A stretch of DNA of 64,000 bases from Lucinisca nassula. Its lineage: Eukaryota; Mollusca; Bivalvia; Lucinida; Lucinidae. Positions 31,880-42,506 of this stretch are shown piece after piece. The translations under genes and the position numbers were made by a program. The stretch lies in NCBI GenBank assembly GCA_963580285.1, contig OY757010.1, positions 72,816,738 through 72,880,737 on the forward strand. The letters are read 5' to 3'. The stretch's first letter is position 1; each line of letters begins with the position of its first letter. Under the pieces are notes generated by a model. That model did not search any database. It worked only from the letters and a program-made list of their open reading frames with translations, and was not told the origin of the DNA.

Positions 31880-32920
31880 ACAAATAGTTTAAACTGTTTT
31901 TTATGCAAAGTTTTGATTGTTACATGTCAGTTGTTTCACTTGTTTGCAAGCAGCTTGTAAAGAGTTCTCTATTCAAATGACTGACATTTGTGTGGCATAA
32001 ATGTTTTAGATTAGCATAAAGAAGTGAAATAGTTGTTTGATGATAGTGGTTCTTTGATCAAGAGGTAAGCTTAGGTGGCTTTTCAATGTTCTGTGTTTCA
32101 AGAGAAATATAGAAGAAACTAAAAGGGTAAAAGTCTTGTGATACAGTATCGTATCGGCTATTTGATATTGTGATAGTATCGCAATACATATTTTCTGGCC
32201 ATACCAAGCTCTAGTAGACACAACTTTGCCTGGGCACCTAAGCAGTTTACCAGTACTCACATACTGCCAGTTTCAGCTCTGCCTGGAAGCATCATGCAGC
32301 CAAATCTAAAGAAAACAATGAAAATGACTCGGAAAGAGGTTTTCTGGAAAAGAATGAAAGCAAATCAGAAACAACAATTCAGTTTTATTTAACATCCAAT
32401 TTAATTTGCATATCCAGAGTCACATAATTATGAAACAATTCAAGTATAATGAAAAAGTACAGCAAGCAACAAAGTATTTCACCTGGAGTTCCAGGCTGGA
32501 TGCTTGGTTGTAGTTTGGGTTGCATAAATTCTTCACCTAAGGAGTCCCAAGGCCCATAATGCAAATCTGTCTTAAATAAAAGCACCGGCAGGGTTCAACA
32601 TAAACTTTTTAGTAAGTGGACAAGGTGGCCCTGAAACTCATGGGATACACTGGACCTGATCCAAGTTCTGCTGGACCGAAAAAATGATGAAAATCATGCT
32701 GAAGAGATAAATGTATATTAGTTCGGCAGTAATCATATTATTTCTATAATTATTTTTCACACAGATGGTAAACCTTCAATAAACTGAAAACACAAAATAA
32801 TTTTATGATAAATGTTTAAAACAGAGATTTTAATAACATTGGTGGCAGATTTTCAACTGGACCATTTGGACCAGCCAGCCACTGACCTTACTAGACCTGA
32901 CCAGGTTTCCACTAGACAAG
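31880..32920. other. No gene; SINE-V fragment at 32213-32305
   Basis: 32213-32305 (minus) holds SINE-V pieces: TTTGCCTGGGCACC, AGTTTACCAGTACTCAC and GGAAGCATCATGCAGCC. The rest is unassigned AT-rich sequence with only short frames. Confidence 0.55.
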
Positions 32921-32924
32921 TCAC

Positions 32925-33095
32925 CATATTTGCATTATTTGCTGGCTCCCAGCTTGCACATTGTCAATTTTGAAAAACAGGTAATCAGACCCCCCTGACC
33001 TTTCAAGGTCAGGGGGGTCTGGTTACCTGTTTTTCCAACACATATAATCTTCAGACTAGGAACCAGCAGATAATGCAAATAAGGTGAATGTCCAT
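32925..33095. repeat. Long hairpin with two nested stems
   Basis: The inner stem is AAAAACAGGTAATCAGACC… (32974-33003) paired with its complement through 33035: 30 bp with one T/C difference and a 2-base loop. The outer arms TTTGCATTATTTGCTGGCTC (near 32932) and CAGCAGATAATGCAAATAAG (near 33065) also pair. It could be a MITE relic or a hairpin-RNA source; it carries no coding sequence. Confidence 0.85.
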
Positions 33096-33099
33096 CTGT

Positions 33100-33690
33100 C
33101 TTGGCTTAATGTCGAACCTTGACTGGTAACAGCTAGACAACATAACTTCACACAAATTGCCTCTATTGAACAGACAAAATATTTTATTTAAGACTTTTAT
33201 AATGGTTGAAAACCAAAATTAAACAACAACAAAAAAAAAACTTTAAAATTCTTCCAGATGGTTGCTGTCACAAGGCTCTAGATAAAAAATTTTTCCAATG
33301 AGTACAGTACTCGTCTTTTTTGAAAAAAAAGGAGTAACGAGAAATTTTTAAAGAGTACTGACAAATAAACCAAAAAAACTTTATATTTTGCAGCCTCGAC
33401 AAAATGTTTTAATTTACTGATTTGTGGCCAGGTGTTCTGTTGGTTTTCTTGTAGATACACATATTCAATATCTGTGTCTATTAGAAAACAAGCAGTAAGC
33501 CTGTCCACAAGTCAGTCAAAACAATGCCATATTGAGATCACTTCTGAGCAGTTTGTTGACAGAGAAATCTAGCTTTTGGGGTTCAGTCCTCTTAGAGGAT
33601 AGCAGGACCTTAATGACTGATTATTGTGGCCAAAGAGTTTTGGGGATGAAATAAAAGGAATTAGAATATGAGCTTCACTTTATTGTCAAA
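33100..33690. other. No identifiable feature
   Basis: Unique-looking AT-rich DNA without a credible frame, RNA gene or shared repeat. Confidence 0.45.
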
Positions 33691-34000
33691 GATATTTAGT
33701 GAAACTCATATTCTCTACAGTACAGTCTTCGAAATCTTATTATCCCTCACGATCGTCCGTGATGAATTTCGAATGTCACGTGACTTTTTAGCGTGGGTTT
33801 TCCGTGGAGTAATCGTGGAATTAGCGCGGGTTTTGCGTGGAGCGTGGAGAACCAACGTGAGCTCGCGCAACGCGAGCGTGATCGCGAGCGTGGAAAAGAT
33901 TAACGGTAAACGCGAAAAGGATTATCTATCTTTCGTTTTGCGAGAAATACCTGTATTGAACCTGTTTTTTTTTTGCCGCAAATCGTACATTTATTTTATT
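33690..34000 (+). repeat. CGTGG-rich repeat, copy 1
   Basis: The start (CTACAGTACAGTCTTCGAAA, TCTTATTATCCCTCACGATC) is the inverse of 44230-44330. It is followed by a degenerate CpG-rich tract of AGCGTGG and CGTGGA words. The 116-residue frame across it is repeat-derived and has no counterpart in the other copy. Confidence 0.65.
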
Positions 34001-34780
34001 AAATGGGGCAGAAAGTAATTATCGCAAAAACACAAATAACTTTAGAGAGTTATACCTTTGGTCATAATCCCGATGAAGTTTATCAGCATGACCCGGGATG
34101 CATGTTTTTTTTTTTTTTTGTTTTTTTTTTTTTGCACACATGCATATACAAAATTTTCAGCCCAACGTTGGGTCTACAATGACATGACGTGGTAACATTG
34201 TAGCATCACTGTCGGACCGACGTTGGCCTGCTGTAGTGTGCTCGCTCGGAATGACCATACGTATTGTTATTGAGATATATGTATCTTACTTACTGTACTT
34301 ACTATTTGCAGGAAAGAGGTATGATCTTGAGGAGAAAAAATTTCTTCATGAAGAATTCATACAATAAACACAAACCCCGCATGGATATTAACGAATTTTT
34401 AAAACCCTCGCATATACGATTCAAAAGGCATATCGTCACTTATATATGTTATTATGTATCAAAAAGAGTATCTAACGGATGCATGGGCTCACGCACATAC
34501 CCACAGCCGATCCTGAAGCACGTGCCCATTGTGGGCATTAGACTGAATACAGCAGTGGCTGACATTTAAGGCCGAAAGAGCACGGGAACGGACTGCATCG
34601 AACCGGGATCGTTCATCATACATACATGTGTAAAGTTCAGTTTTAGAATACTGACTTTTATCAGCTCACACAAAGTATGTTGCCCTATGACTTATGACTC
34701 AAGTTCATGTTCTACAGCAATAAAAAGTTCTTTATGACGCACGACGCCATTGATTGACACATCACGTTAACAAGTCCGTA
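34000..34780. other. No gene; poly-T tract
   Basis: Two T runs lie at 34106-34132. The frame at 34264-34569 has no recognisable motif and no support from neighbours. I assign no function. Confidence 0.45.
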
Positions 34781-35020
34781 AAATGAACACCTCCTAAACC
34801 CCACATTATATAGAGAAAATGGGGTTTACGGGGGTATAAATTATTTTTCTCATATTTGTTCTCAGACATAGATTGTGGCTACTCGTTAGAGGCAGTTCTA
34901 ACGAGCACCTACAACATATGTTTGCCGTACAAATAAATGAAAATCAGGGATTTTCATCAGAAAAGTAGCCGTTTTGGATACGTAAAATATACTTTGTCGC
35001 ACGGATGCGATACAGTCCAA
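34780..35020. mobile_element. Palindromic element, family P, copy 1
   Basis: AAACCCCACATTATATAGAG is followed by ATGGGGTTTACGGGGG, then the central palindrome AGATTGTGGCTACTCGTTAG / CTAACGAGCACCTACAACA (34873-34920), then AAATGAAAATCAGGGATTTT. Related copies lie near 41025-41300, 43310-43580, 47455-47600 and 62430-62620. Confidence 0.7.
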
Positions 35021-35396
35021 GAACCGAGTCTTGATTAATTTCTTCAAGGAAACCTCTGCTCTAACCTCTCAAATGCGTCCATTATTAGGATTAACCAATA
35101 TACATGTACACTGTTTAAGCCTTGCGTCCAGGAAAGCGGTGCAGATCCAGCATTATGCGGCATCTTAACTGGTTCTGCACTGTTTGCTACATTAATTTTA
35201 TGGTAAAATAATAAAGCCAAAACAAGCTTAGTTTATCCATTGGACTAACCCAAATGGTACGAGTAGAAGAATCCATTCGGCTTTTATGGGTTGAAAGCAA
35301 ATGATTCTAATATAAGAAAAGAAAAGTCAAGTTTACTGGTTATCTTTAATAAAAATCCTTAAAACATTTAAAACTACAAGTCATTTTGAACAACAG

Positions 35397-35690
35397 CCCC
35401 CGCCCATTGGGGCTTGAAGAAATACATTGGCTGCATGATGCTTCCACGCAGAGATGAAACCGACCGCATACTAGTACTGGTAATTCACTTATAGGATCTA
35501 AGCCTGCTCAGGAAACGCCGTGCGAGTCGGGCCGTCCATGCTTAAAAAGCCTTTTGGTTTGACTTGGTGGTAGGGCTTGAGAAGTCATTTCATCTTAATG
35601 TCGGGTAAAAGTCAAACTTAATTGGAAGCAAACTCTCCAAAAAGACATACACTGTGTTGTCGGGGACGTTAACCTCAATTCAAACAAACA
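35397..35690 (+). mobile_element. SINE family V, full length (294 bp), 19-bp target duplication
   Basis: It is flanked by AAGTCATTTTGAACAACAG at 35378-35396 and 35691-35709. It starts CCCCCGCCCATTGGGGC (hairpin) and ends GGGACGTTAACCTCAATTC then AAACAAACAA. I see no clear A/B boxes, so the head is not obviously tRNA. This copy defines the family: others are at 8505, 12150, 15029, 32213, 40120, 41472 and 41873, with 3' pieces at 35715 and 39170. Its 3' end resembles that of family B (GACGTTAAACCCGAATTCA). Confidence 0.93.
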
Positions 35691-35714
35691 AAGTCATTTT
35701 GAACAACAGCTTAA

Positions 35715-35960
35715 ATGAGCGTCCAGTGTCTGGTAAAAGACCCACAAATTTTGAAGCAACGTCCCCAAAATGAGCTAAATAGTGTTAATGGGGACATTAA
35801 ACCCAAATTCAAACAAAAGACTGAAGAAGCCATCCGATCAACATCACGAAATAACGTATATGTCGTCTGCTGATTATTTTGCAAACTTCCTTTTGCACAC
35901 AGGCAAACAGTGTGGGCCCACATGAGATTGCACCTTTTCTGATCAGGGTCCACACTGTTT
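35715..35960 (+). mobile_element. SINE-V 3' fragment (35715-35816) and degenerate hairpin (35880-35955)
   Basis: TGGTAAAAGACCCACAAATT … GGGGACATTAAACCCAAATT is a 5'-truncated family V copy just beyond the target duplication of the previous one. After it, GGCAAACAGTGTGGGCCCA and GGTCCACACTGTTTGCC form an imperfect hairpin related to the one at 38843-38915. Confidence 0.65.
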
Positions 35961-36242
35961 GCCAAAATTACTTTTATGGTAACAAGCAGATGACAAAGCA
36001 GTCGACATTTGTTGTGTTTGGGATTTTATGATAGAACACAATCCTTATCAGCTGATCAGCGTTTTTGAGTGACATCTCTAATGTTAAAAAAAGCATGCTT
36101 TTGCAACATTCATAAACAAGGATTGACGTTCTACAACTGCGGCTGATAATAAAACACTCCATTTCCATTGCCGTTATGGGCGTCATTTTCTAACTGATCA
36201 GTTTACCAATCAGCACTATTCCTGGGCAGTCTTTTACGGTAA

Positions 36243-36441
36243 CGGTTAACCAGCACAGTGCGTATTCTTTCGCCAGAGAATGACAACTGCCCTTCTTGAT
36301 TACAGCGGAAGGGAGCGAAAGGCCAGAACAAATTTCATGATCAATTTCCACAACAGAATGTTGCCGACCCCGGCAGGTATCGGACCCGCGTTCTCCTGAT
36401 CCCAAGTCAGACGCGCATCTGAATGAGATACCGAGGCTGCC
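36243..36441 (-). mobile_element. tRNA-derived SINE, family C
   Basis: On minus: CAGCCTCGGTATCTCATTC (A-box region), CGCGTCTGACTTGGGATCAG, GCGGGTCCGATACCTGCCGG (B box), then ATTGATCATGAAATTTG and CAGTTGTCATTCTCTGGCG, ending at CTGGTTAACC. It is the same order and spacing as the plus-strand copy at 38964-39165. Confidence 0.8.
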
Positions 36442-36559
36442 AATGGGCATGCTGTACTAGAATAAATTGATCATAGAAGAAATATTGTATGTTGGTTTTG
36501 AACATTCCAGGAGAGCAACCTAGCCATAAAAAAATGTATGACCGGAAAGCCATACGGCG

Positions 36560-37291
36560 TAGTAACTAGTAACCTTTATATGTGACCTTGACCTGGTGTC
36601 AGCAAGATTCATTTATGAACTCTGCACATGAGCTCACTGAGGGGGATGATTGATCAAAGTAGTGAAAAACCTTTGAGGGGTATAGGAGGTATGGAACGGA
36701 CACAAAATTCAAAGTTTTAAACTCGTGACCTTCAAATGTGACCTTGACCTGGAGTCGGCATGGTTTATTTATGGGTTCTGCACATAAGCTCACTGAGGGG
36801 GATAATTGACCAAAGTTTAATAAGAATCCTTGTATGGGATAAAAGAGATATGGAACGGACACAAAAATCAAAGTTTCAAACCTTTGACCTTCAGCTGTGA
36901 CCTTGACCTTGAGTCGGCATGGTTCATTTATGTGTTCTGCACATGAGCTCACTCAAAAGAGTATTTGACCAAAGTTTAATGAAAATCCTTCCAAGGGTAA
37001 AGGAGATATAGAACGGACAAAAAATATCAAGTTTCAAACTCGTGCCCTTCAACTGTGACCTTGACCTTGAGTCGGCATGGTTCATTTATGGGTTCTGAAC
37101 ATCAGCTCACTGAGACTAACACTTGACCAAAGTTTAATGAAAATCTATCAAAGGGTCAAGGAGATATGGGGCGGACAAGGAAGTGTTACGGACAGACAGA
37201 CGGACGGACATTCCTATAATCCCCGCCGCGAAGGACGGATAGACGAAAGACATTCCTATAATCCCCGCTCCGCTTCGCGGCGGGGGATTAA
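36560..37291 (+). mobile_element. Helitron-like tandem element, ~158-bp monomer (4 copies)
   Basis: Units start TGTGACCTTGACCT at 36581, 36737, 36896 and 37054 and include GTCGGCATGGTTCATTTATG, GCTCACTGAGGGGGA, GACCAAAGTTTAATGAAAAT and GAGATATGGAACGGACA. The array passes into a GACAGACAGACGGACGGACA tract and a hairpin (TAATCCCCGC…GCGGGGGATTA), partly duplicated (37215 and 37258). It has the same overall plan as the 7.3-kb and 61-kb elements, with a different sequence and no CTRR end. Confidence 0.7.
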
Positions 37292-37496
37292 AAATTGTTG
37301 ATGTCACAAATCCTGGTATTGATAGCCGCGCTATTCTAATCGCTGTGAGGTCAGAGTGTTGCGCAAATGTGTTGATTATCTCCAGAATCTGGACTGGAAT
37401 CCTGTTGTCGGGTTTGAAGACCCAGATCAGACGCCGCATGAAATAGGTGTAAAGAAATTTAAAATAATAATGATTTGCCACTATTACATACCTTTA

Positions 37497-37788
37497 CCGG
37501 CCCCGATAGCTCAGTTGGTAGAGTGTCCGCTCCGGGGAACGGGAGGTCTCGGGTTCGATCCCGGGCCGCGACATACCAAAGTCGTTAAAAATGGTACTAG
37601 CTGCTCCTCGTTTGGCACTCAGATTTACTGGGTAGAGCTAGGACTGGTCGATCCAGTGTCAGGATAATGTGACTGGGACATGATACTGCAGTGAGGCAGC
37701 ACTATAAACGTGAGCATTGAGCTCCCTGTCGCAACCAGACACCGTTGTGATATGACTGAAAAATTGTTGAAAGCGACGTTAAACCCGA

Positions 37789-37836
<48 letters not shown>
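37497..37836 (+). mobile_element. tRNA-derived SINE, family B, full length, 14-bp target duplication
   Basis: It is flanked by ATTACATACCTTTA at 37483-37496 and 37837-37850. The head has A box TAGCTCAGTTGGTAGAG and B box GGTTCGATCCC; the body includes GTGACTGGGACATGATACTG, GTGAGGCAGCACTATAAACG and GACTGAAAAATTGTTGAAAG; the 3' end is GCGACGTTAAACCCGAATTC followed by an (AC)n tail. Pol III promoter boxes, duplication and tail make this a textbook retroposed SINE. Other copies: 45575-45740 (5' half) and 47725-47930 (3' half). Confidence 0.95.
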
Positions 37837-37838
<2 letters not shown>

Positions 37839-37904
37839 TACATACCTTTATCTGTAGTCAGTTAACGGACTCCTTAACATGAAATCTGTCATTGAGTAAT
37901 AAAT

Positions 37905-38055
37905 TATAATAGCCGGTGTATAGTTGTTACGTTACTCGCCTCATAAACCAGGGATTGTCGGATCAATCCCGGGCCTCTCCAGACTTTAGGATGAGTCTTT
38001 TAACCGAGGACCCGGCTCTGTATGACATTAGCTAGCTGTTGGTGGGACGAAAAAC
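37905..38055 (+). mobile_element. tRNA-derived SINE, family A
   Basis: It reads GTATAGTTGTTACGTTACTC, then GTCGGATCAATCCCGGGCC (B box), then CTCTCCAGACTTTAGGATGA and GCTGTTGGTGGGACGAAAAA. It is nearly complete and inserted just beyond the family B copy. Confidence 0.78.
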
Positions 38056-38149
38056 TAAAACAGACACATATGTAGACCGCATTCTTATACATTTTCCTTG
38101 TACATGAGCCGGCGCACGACAAAGACTTTTTTTCTATTACAGAAGTATC

Positions 38150-38430
38150 AGATAAGCATGCGCATTTAGACAACATGTCCAGTCTTCGCTTGTTGCTCTT
38201 TGAATAGTCCACATAGTAGGCTTATTCGAACAGCAAAGGCTCTGATCAGACTGCACGGATGCGCAGGCTGATCTGAGTCTTCAATGGTTACACGTCTTAT
38301 CGAATTACCTGTTCCCCAGTCTATGCATCCACTTTGGTCAAAGTCTTCACTTGTTGCTCTTTGAATAGCCCAGAGATCAGAATTTTCACAGGAACAGCAA
38401 ATGCTCTGATCAGACAGCACATATCAATTC
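38150..38430. repeat. Hairpin repeat related to 7155-7213, partly duplicated
   Basis: CAGTCTTCGCTTGTTGCTCT (38171) and AAGTCTTCACTTGTTGCTCT (38340) begin two similar ~170-bp units containing GCTCTGATCAGAC, and the first has GCAGGCTGATCTGAGTCTTC. No coding sequence. Confidence 0.6.
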
Positions 38431-38655
38431 TCAAACGAGCGATTGTGTTCTTGTAAGTGCCTTTTCACACGCAATAACTGTGCGCGTGCTCACTATTATG
38501 ACGTAGTGTGGTAAAACTGCACGTGCTTACATGACGAACCCCGGTAAATCGTGGGAATCATGTGCTCAGTCGGAGACAGCGCATGGAAAAAAGCAATCTG
38601 TCACACTGGTTGTTCACGAGAAGCGAGGGATGTTAATCCCTTTTTGTACCAAATG

Positions 38656-38732
38656 GAGTGAGTGAGTTTTAGTTTTACGTCCCGCCAACAGCTAAGGTCA
38701 TACGGAGACGGGACCTCGGTTTAAAGACTTGT
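38656..38732 (-). mobile_element. SINE family A 3' fragment
   Basis: TTTACGTCCCGCCAACAGCT, AAGGTCATACGGAGACGGGA and CCTCGGTTTAAAGAC are the reverse-oriented family A body, identical in most positions to 42690-42755. The head is missing. Confidence 0.75.
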
Positions 38733-38842
38733 ACCAAATGGAATCTTCCAGCTTATATATGGCAGGAGTCCATTTAAAAATTTAGGGATGTCAGGTTGTG
38801 TTTTCTTCAAAATTGATTAGGAAAAAGGCTGAACTTTTTGCA

Positions 38843-38915
38843 AACAGTGTAGGCCCTGATCAGACGCCGCGTTCTGTGGCGTCTGATCTGGGCCTGCACT
38901 GTTTGCCAGGGTACC
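38843..38915. repeat. 67-bp near-perfect palindrome
   Basis: GCAAACAGTGTAGGCCCTGA TCAGACGCC pairs with GGCGTCTGATC TGGGCCTGCACTGTTTGC around a short GCGTTCTGT loop. Weaker relatives occur at 35880-35955 and 39405-39475 (AGGCCC…GGCGTCTGAC…CTGTTTGCC). It is probably a MITE that survives mainly as a hairpin. Confidence 0.85.
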
Positions 38916-38963
38916 CGTTTAGGGGTTTCCAGTCTGAAATGGGTTAATGGAGAAATAATGACA

Positions 38964-39268
38964 CCGGCCTCGGTAGCTCAGTCGGATGCGCATCTGACTA
39001 GTGATCAGGAGGACGCGGGTTCGATTCCTGCCGGGGTCGGCAACATTCTTACGTGGAGATTGATCATGAAATCTTTTCTACGGTCATTCCCTCCCTTCCG
39101 CGGATTCAAGAAGGGCAGCTGTCAGTTTCTGGCGAAATAATGTGTACTGTACTGGTTAACCGTTTACACGTATAAGCCTGTCCAGGAAAGTGTGGATAGG
39201 TCAACTGACCGGCTCAAAAATGACCTAAAATAGTGTTGACTGGGCCGTTAAACTCCAATTCAAACAAA
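38964..39268 (+). mobile_element. SINE family C followed by SINE-V 3' fragment
   Basis: 38964-39165 is family C: A box GGTAGCTCAGTCGGATGCGC, B box GCGGGTTCGATTCCTGCCGG, body ATTGATCATGAAATCTTTTC and CAGCTGTCAGTTTCTGGCG. From 39170 it passes to AGCCTGTCCAGGAAAG … GACTGGGCCGTTAAACTCCA, a family V 3' end with TTCAAACAAA tail. The tRNA-like head is not a functional tRNA because the acceptor ends do not pair and the SINE body follows. Confidence 0.78.
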
Positions 39269-39269
39269 T

Positions 39270-40030
39270 GGAGAAATAATGAAAACAGCATTACAATAAG
39301 ATGGTTTAATCGAGGCATTAATGATTGTCTGAGTGTAGGCTGGGAAAATGGCCCTGGATGGGAGCTCAGACATTTGTTCGTTAATCCCTTAAATGCCTTA
39401 ACTCTAAACAATGCAGACTCTAATCAGAGGCCCTTTATTTGGCGTCTGACGGGGATCTACCCTGTTTGCCATTTCCAGACCAGATCGATTCTACAGGTAA
39501 ACCTTTACACACTACTCTGGCCTCACCGATAAGAACAGCGCGGCTTTAATAAACCGTTACCTGGATTTCATTTTTTTGGTTTGGGTTTTACGGCCCTTTC
39601 AAGATTATTTCACTCATATCGAGCCGATCGTTAATCATAGGTGGGCAAAAACAGGAGTACACGGAGAAAAACCACCTGACCTTCCGTTGCAGAACTTGGC
39701 GTCTCAAACCTGGATTTCATACAAATTAGTGACAATCATTTAGAATTAGTATCGTAAAGCTTCTGCAATTCGTAACTTTTGGTCGATTGTCAATCTACCT
39801 AAAACTTCTGTGGTGCTGTGTAATAATAAAAACCTTTTCCGAGATGGGATGCTACTCTTGACGGAAAGAATTTGCTCCCGAAAGGCAAGTATTTTTTTAC
39901 TTTACGCACATGCGTAATATGTCTATGAGCCTTTCGCCTATGAATACACTGGAAGTCGCTGAAATAACACACGCACCCACCTTTCGTGGACGGTTTTCCA
40001 GGTTGGCGTGCGCATCCATGCAGTCTGGTC
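39270..40030. other. No identifiable gene
   Basis: It contains a weak relative of the 38843 hairpin (39405-39475) and a motif TTTCACTCATATCGAGCCG near 39610. The 99-residue frame at 39233-39532 crosses SINE sequence and is rejected. Confidence 0.45.
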
Positions 40031-40980
40031 AATATTCAGCCATCACAAGTGGCCGCAGTTCTACCCATGGTGAAATGATACACTTACCTTTGACAATGCA
40101 TGTTATTCTGGGTCTTTGTTTTGTTTGTTAGTTTGATATGGGTTTAACGTCTCCTTGAACAATGTAAAGGTCATTTTGGAGACGTCGCTTCCAATTTTGT
40201 GGGACTTTGTCTTTTACCCGACAATGAGATGAAATGACATCTCAAGCCCTGTTGCCCAATGAAACCAATAGGGTTTATATGCATGGACGGGCCGGCTCGC
40301 ACCGCTTTGCATGAGCGGTTTACCAGTACTCGTGTGCGGGTCGGTTTCAGCTCTGTGTGGAAGCATCATGCAGCCCATATATTTCTTCAAGCCCCGATGG
40401 GCGGGGGCCGTCTGGGTCTTTGTAGTAGCACGGGTTTTATGTCGAGCGCTAACTTATGTACGATCTCAGTGGTTTGTTTTAAAATATGCTGAACATGAGG
40501 CCGGTTGCGACATTTATTTTCAGTAAAAAAGGTATACGATTCATTGGTCGAGTCTACTGATTAAAATAGGGGTATGCTGTTGATTTTAATATACCCCTTT
40601 TTTTTTTTTTTTTTTGAAAAAAAACATGGGTATATTATTTTCGTCATTGTTGTTCGTCCGTCCGTCACAAGTGGCCGCATTTCTATCAATGGTGGAATTA
40701 GCGAAAACACTTACTTTTGACAGTGCATGTTATTCTGGGTCTTTGTTCATGTCGAGCGCTAGCTAATGTACGATCTCAATGGTTTGTTTTAAAACATGCT
40801 GAACATGAGACCGACGGCCAAAACCAGTCAGCTCCGGCTACGAAATTTTATTTTTCAGCTAAAAGGGTATACGATTCATTGGGTGGTGTCACTGGTTATT
40901 GTTTTTTGGGGGTATATTATTTTTGTCACTGGTGTTCGTCCGTCCGTTCGTCCGTCCTTCAAACTGTCACAAACCTTGTG
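40030..40980 (+). repeat. Tandem duplicated ~250-bp unit; first copy interrupted by a SINE
   Basis: The units 40040-40560 and 40664-40915 share CACAAGTGGCCGCA, CAGTGCATGTTATTCTGGG (40098 has CAATGCATG), ATGTCGAGCGCTA, ATGTACGATCTCA and GGTATACGATTCATTGG. The first unit is split by the SINE at 40120-40410, whereas the second keeps TTCTGGGTCTTTGTTCATGT intact. Confidence 0.85.
40120..40410 (-). mobile_element. SINE family V, 13-bp target duplication
   Basis: TCTGGGTCTTTGT occurs at 40107-40119 and 40411-40423. The tail complement TTTGTTTGTTAGTTTGATAT opens the insertion, and the 5' hairpin GCCCCGATGGGCGGGGGC closes it. It is full length; the pre-insertion sequence is seen in the neighbouring duplicate at 40737. 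Confidence 0.92.
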
Positions 40981-41024
40981 AATGCAACTACTTTTTTATT
41001 CATCACGCAAAAATGCATGCCTAT

Positions 41025-41300
41025 ATAGTTATGACCCCCTTCAATCCCACTTTTATATAGCGAAGCTGGGGTTTACAGGGGTTAATCTTTATGTTCTTAT
41101 ATAGATGCATTAGATAGTGGGTACCCGTTACAACCGCCTCGCCGAGGTTGTGCTAACGAGTACCCACAATCTATGTTTTGAGCAGAAATATGAAAATTAT
41201 CAGGATTTTTATCTGAAAAATTCCGTTTTGGGTGGTAAAATTTTACCGATGTATTTCAATAGGCGTGTTTTCGTAATGTCTTAGCCTATGGTGACCGAAC
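41025..41300. mobile_element. Palindromic element, family P, copy 2
   Basis: The central palindrome is TAGTGGGTACCCGTTACAACC … GGTTGTGCTAACGAGTACCC (41115-41167), pairing around CGCCTCGCCGAGG, with flanks AATCCCACTTTTATATAGCG, TTGAGCAGAAATATGAAAAT and GGCGTGTTTTCGTAATG. The flanks and core match copy 3. Confidence 0.75.
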
Positions 41301-41471
41301 TTGGACGGTAAAACTTAGGAAAAAGGCTGAACTTTTTGCAAAACGCCTCGGTGAGGTGATAAAGATAGCTGTGTAGCGAGAAAGTTCTGACTCATCAGTC
41401 GACGAAAACCTCGTCTGATACTCGGATAAGGAACTGAACTGTTTACGCAAGTAACAAAAATTATGTATGTT

Positions 41472-41935
41472 TTGTTTGTTTGTTTGATTTGAGGGTTAAC
41501 GTCCCCGTCAACACTGTATAGGTCATTTATGAGACGTTGCATCCAATTTTGTGGGACTCTTATCCGACATTGAGATGAAATGACATCTCAAGCCCTGGCA
41601 CCCAATGAAACCATTAGGGTTTATAATCATGGACGGTCCTTCTCGCACCGCTTTGCCTGGGCAGGCTTAGATCCTCTAAGTGGTTTACCAGTTTCTGTGT
41701 GCGGTCGGATACAGCTCTGCGTGGAAGCATCATGCAGCCCATTTATTTCTTTAGCACCGATGGGCGGGGGCCAAGAGGTTGTGGTGTATATAGATATCTA
41801 GAGCTTTGGGAAAAATTTGCTATGTGCTCAAGAACGATTTCGATTTGGCCATTATAAACAAGCAAGTATTCATTTGCGGTCGGTTTCAGCTCTGCGTAGC
41901 CCATCTATTTCTTCAAGCCCCGATGGGCGGGGCGT
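41472..41935 (-). mobile_element. SINE family V copy (41472-41772) plus fragment (41873-41935)
   Basis: The long copy runs from TTTGTTTGTTTGATTTGAGG to CACCGATGGGCGGGGGCC with the complete body. No clear target duplication was found. The second piece has only TCGGTTTCAGCTCTGCGTAG and CCCCGATGGGCGGGGC and lacks the intervening GGAAGCATCATGC. Confidence 0.82.
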
Positions 41936-42506
41936 AATTATGTATGCTAAAGTCATGGCTGATCATTCTTGTGAACGTCACTTTAACCCATCAGAGCCAG
42001 TGCTTGCACGACCTGCAAAAACTCAAGATTAACCTGCAAATCCTGCCTAACCAGAGTAGATCAGCCTTTCCGTATGCGCAGTTTGATTAGCATTTCCGTT
42101 TTGTAGTCATCTGATCATGATCTACACGGTTTAAAAAAAAACAACAAAAAAACACGCACACACGAAAACAGGAGTTATTACAAGTTATGCTACATATATA
42201 AATGTCATGATTGTTATTATAAATAATGGAATCACCTCGTTAAACACGAAGCAAAGTTCGAGCGAGCGCCAGCAAAATACAATAAGATTCGCATGACCGG
42301 TAAAGACTCAGATTGGAGCCTGACAAGAGTTGATCAGCCTGCACAATCATCGGGCATTCAGATTGGGATCTGAACTGTTTACGCAAATAACGCTGGTCAC
42401 GTCACAGATATGTTTACATGTATCGCAGCGACGAACAAACACTACAAAAAATGGAATCGCCTCGCTAACTGTAGTTTGAGCCAGCGCATGGCAGTAAGTC
42501 CTGAAC

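Noticed and set aside
33668..34018. 116-codon ORF
   Set aside because: It covers CGTGG-rich repeat sequence also present inverted at 44.06-44.33 kb without a conserved frame.
37500..37575. tRNA gene
   Set aside because: It has A and B boxes but continues into a SINE body with (AC)n tail and a 14-bp target duplication; the acceptor ends do not pair.
38964..39040. tRNA gene
   Set aside because: It is the head of SINE family C; an inverted copy with the same body lies at 36243-36441.
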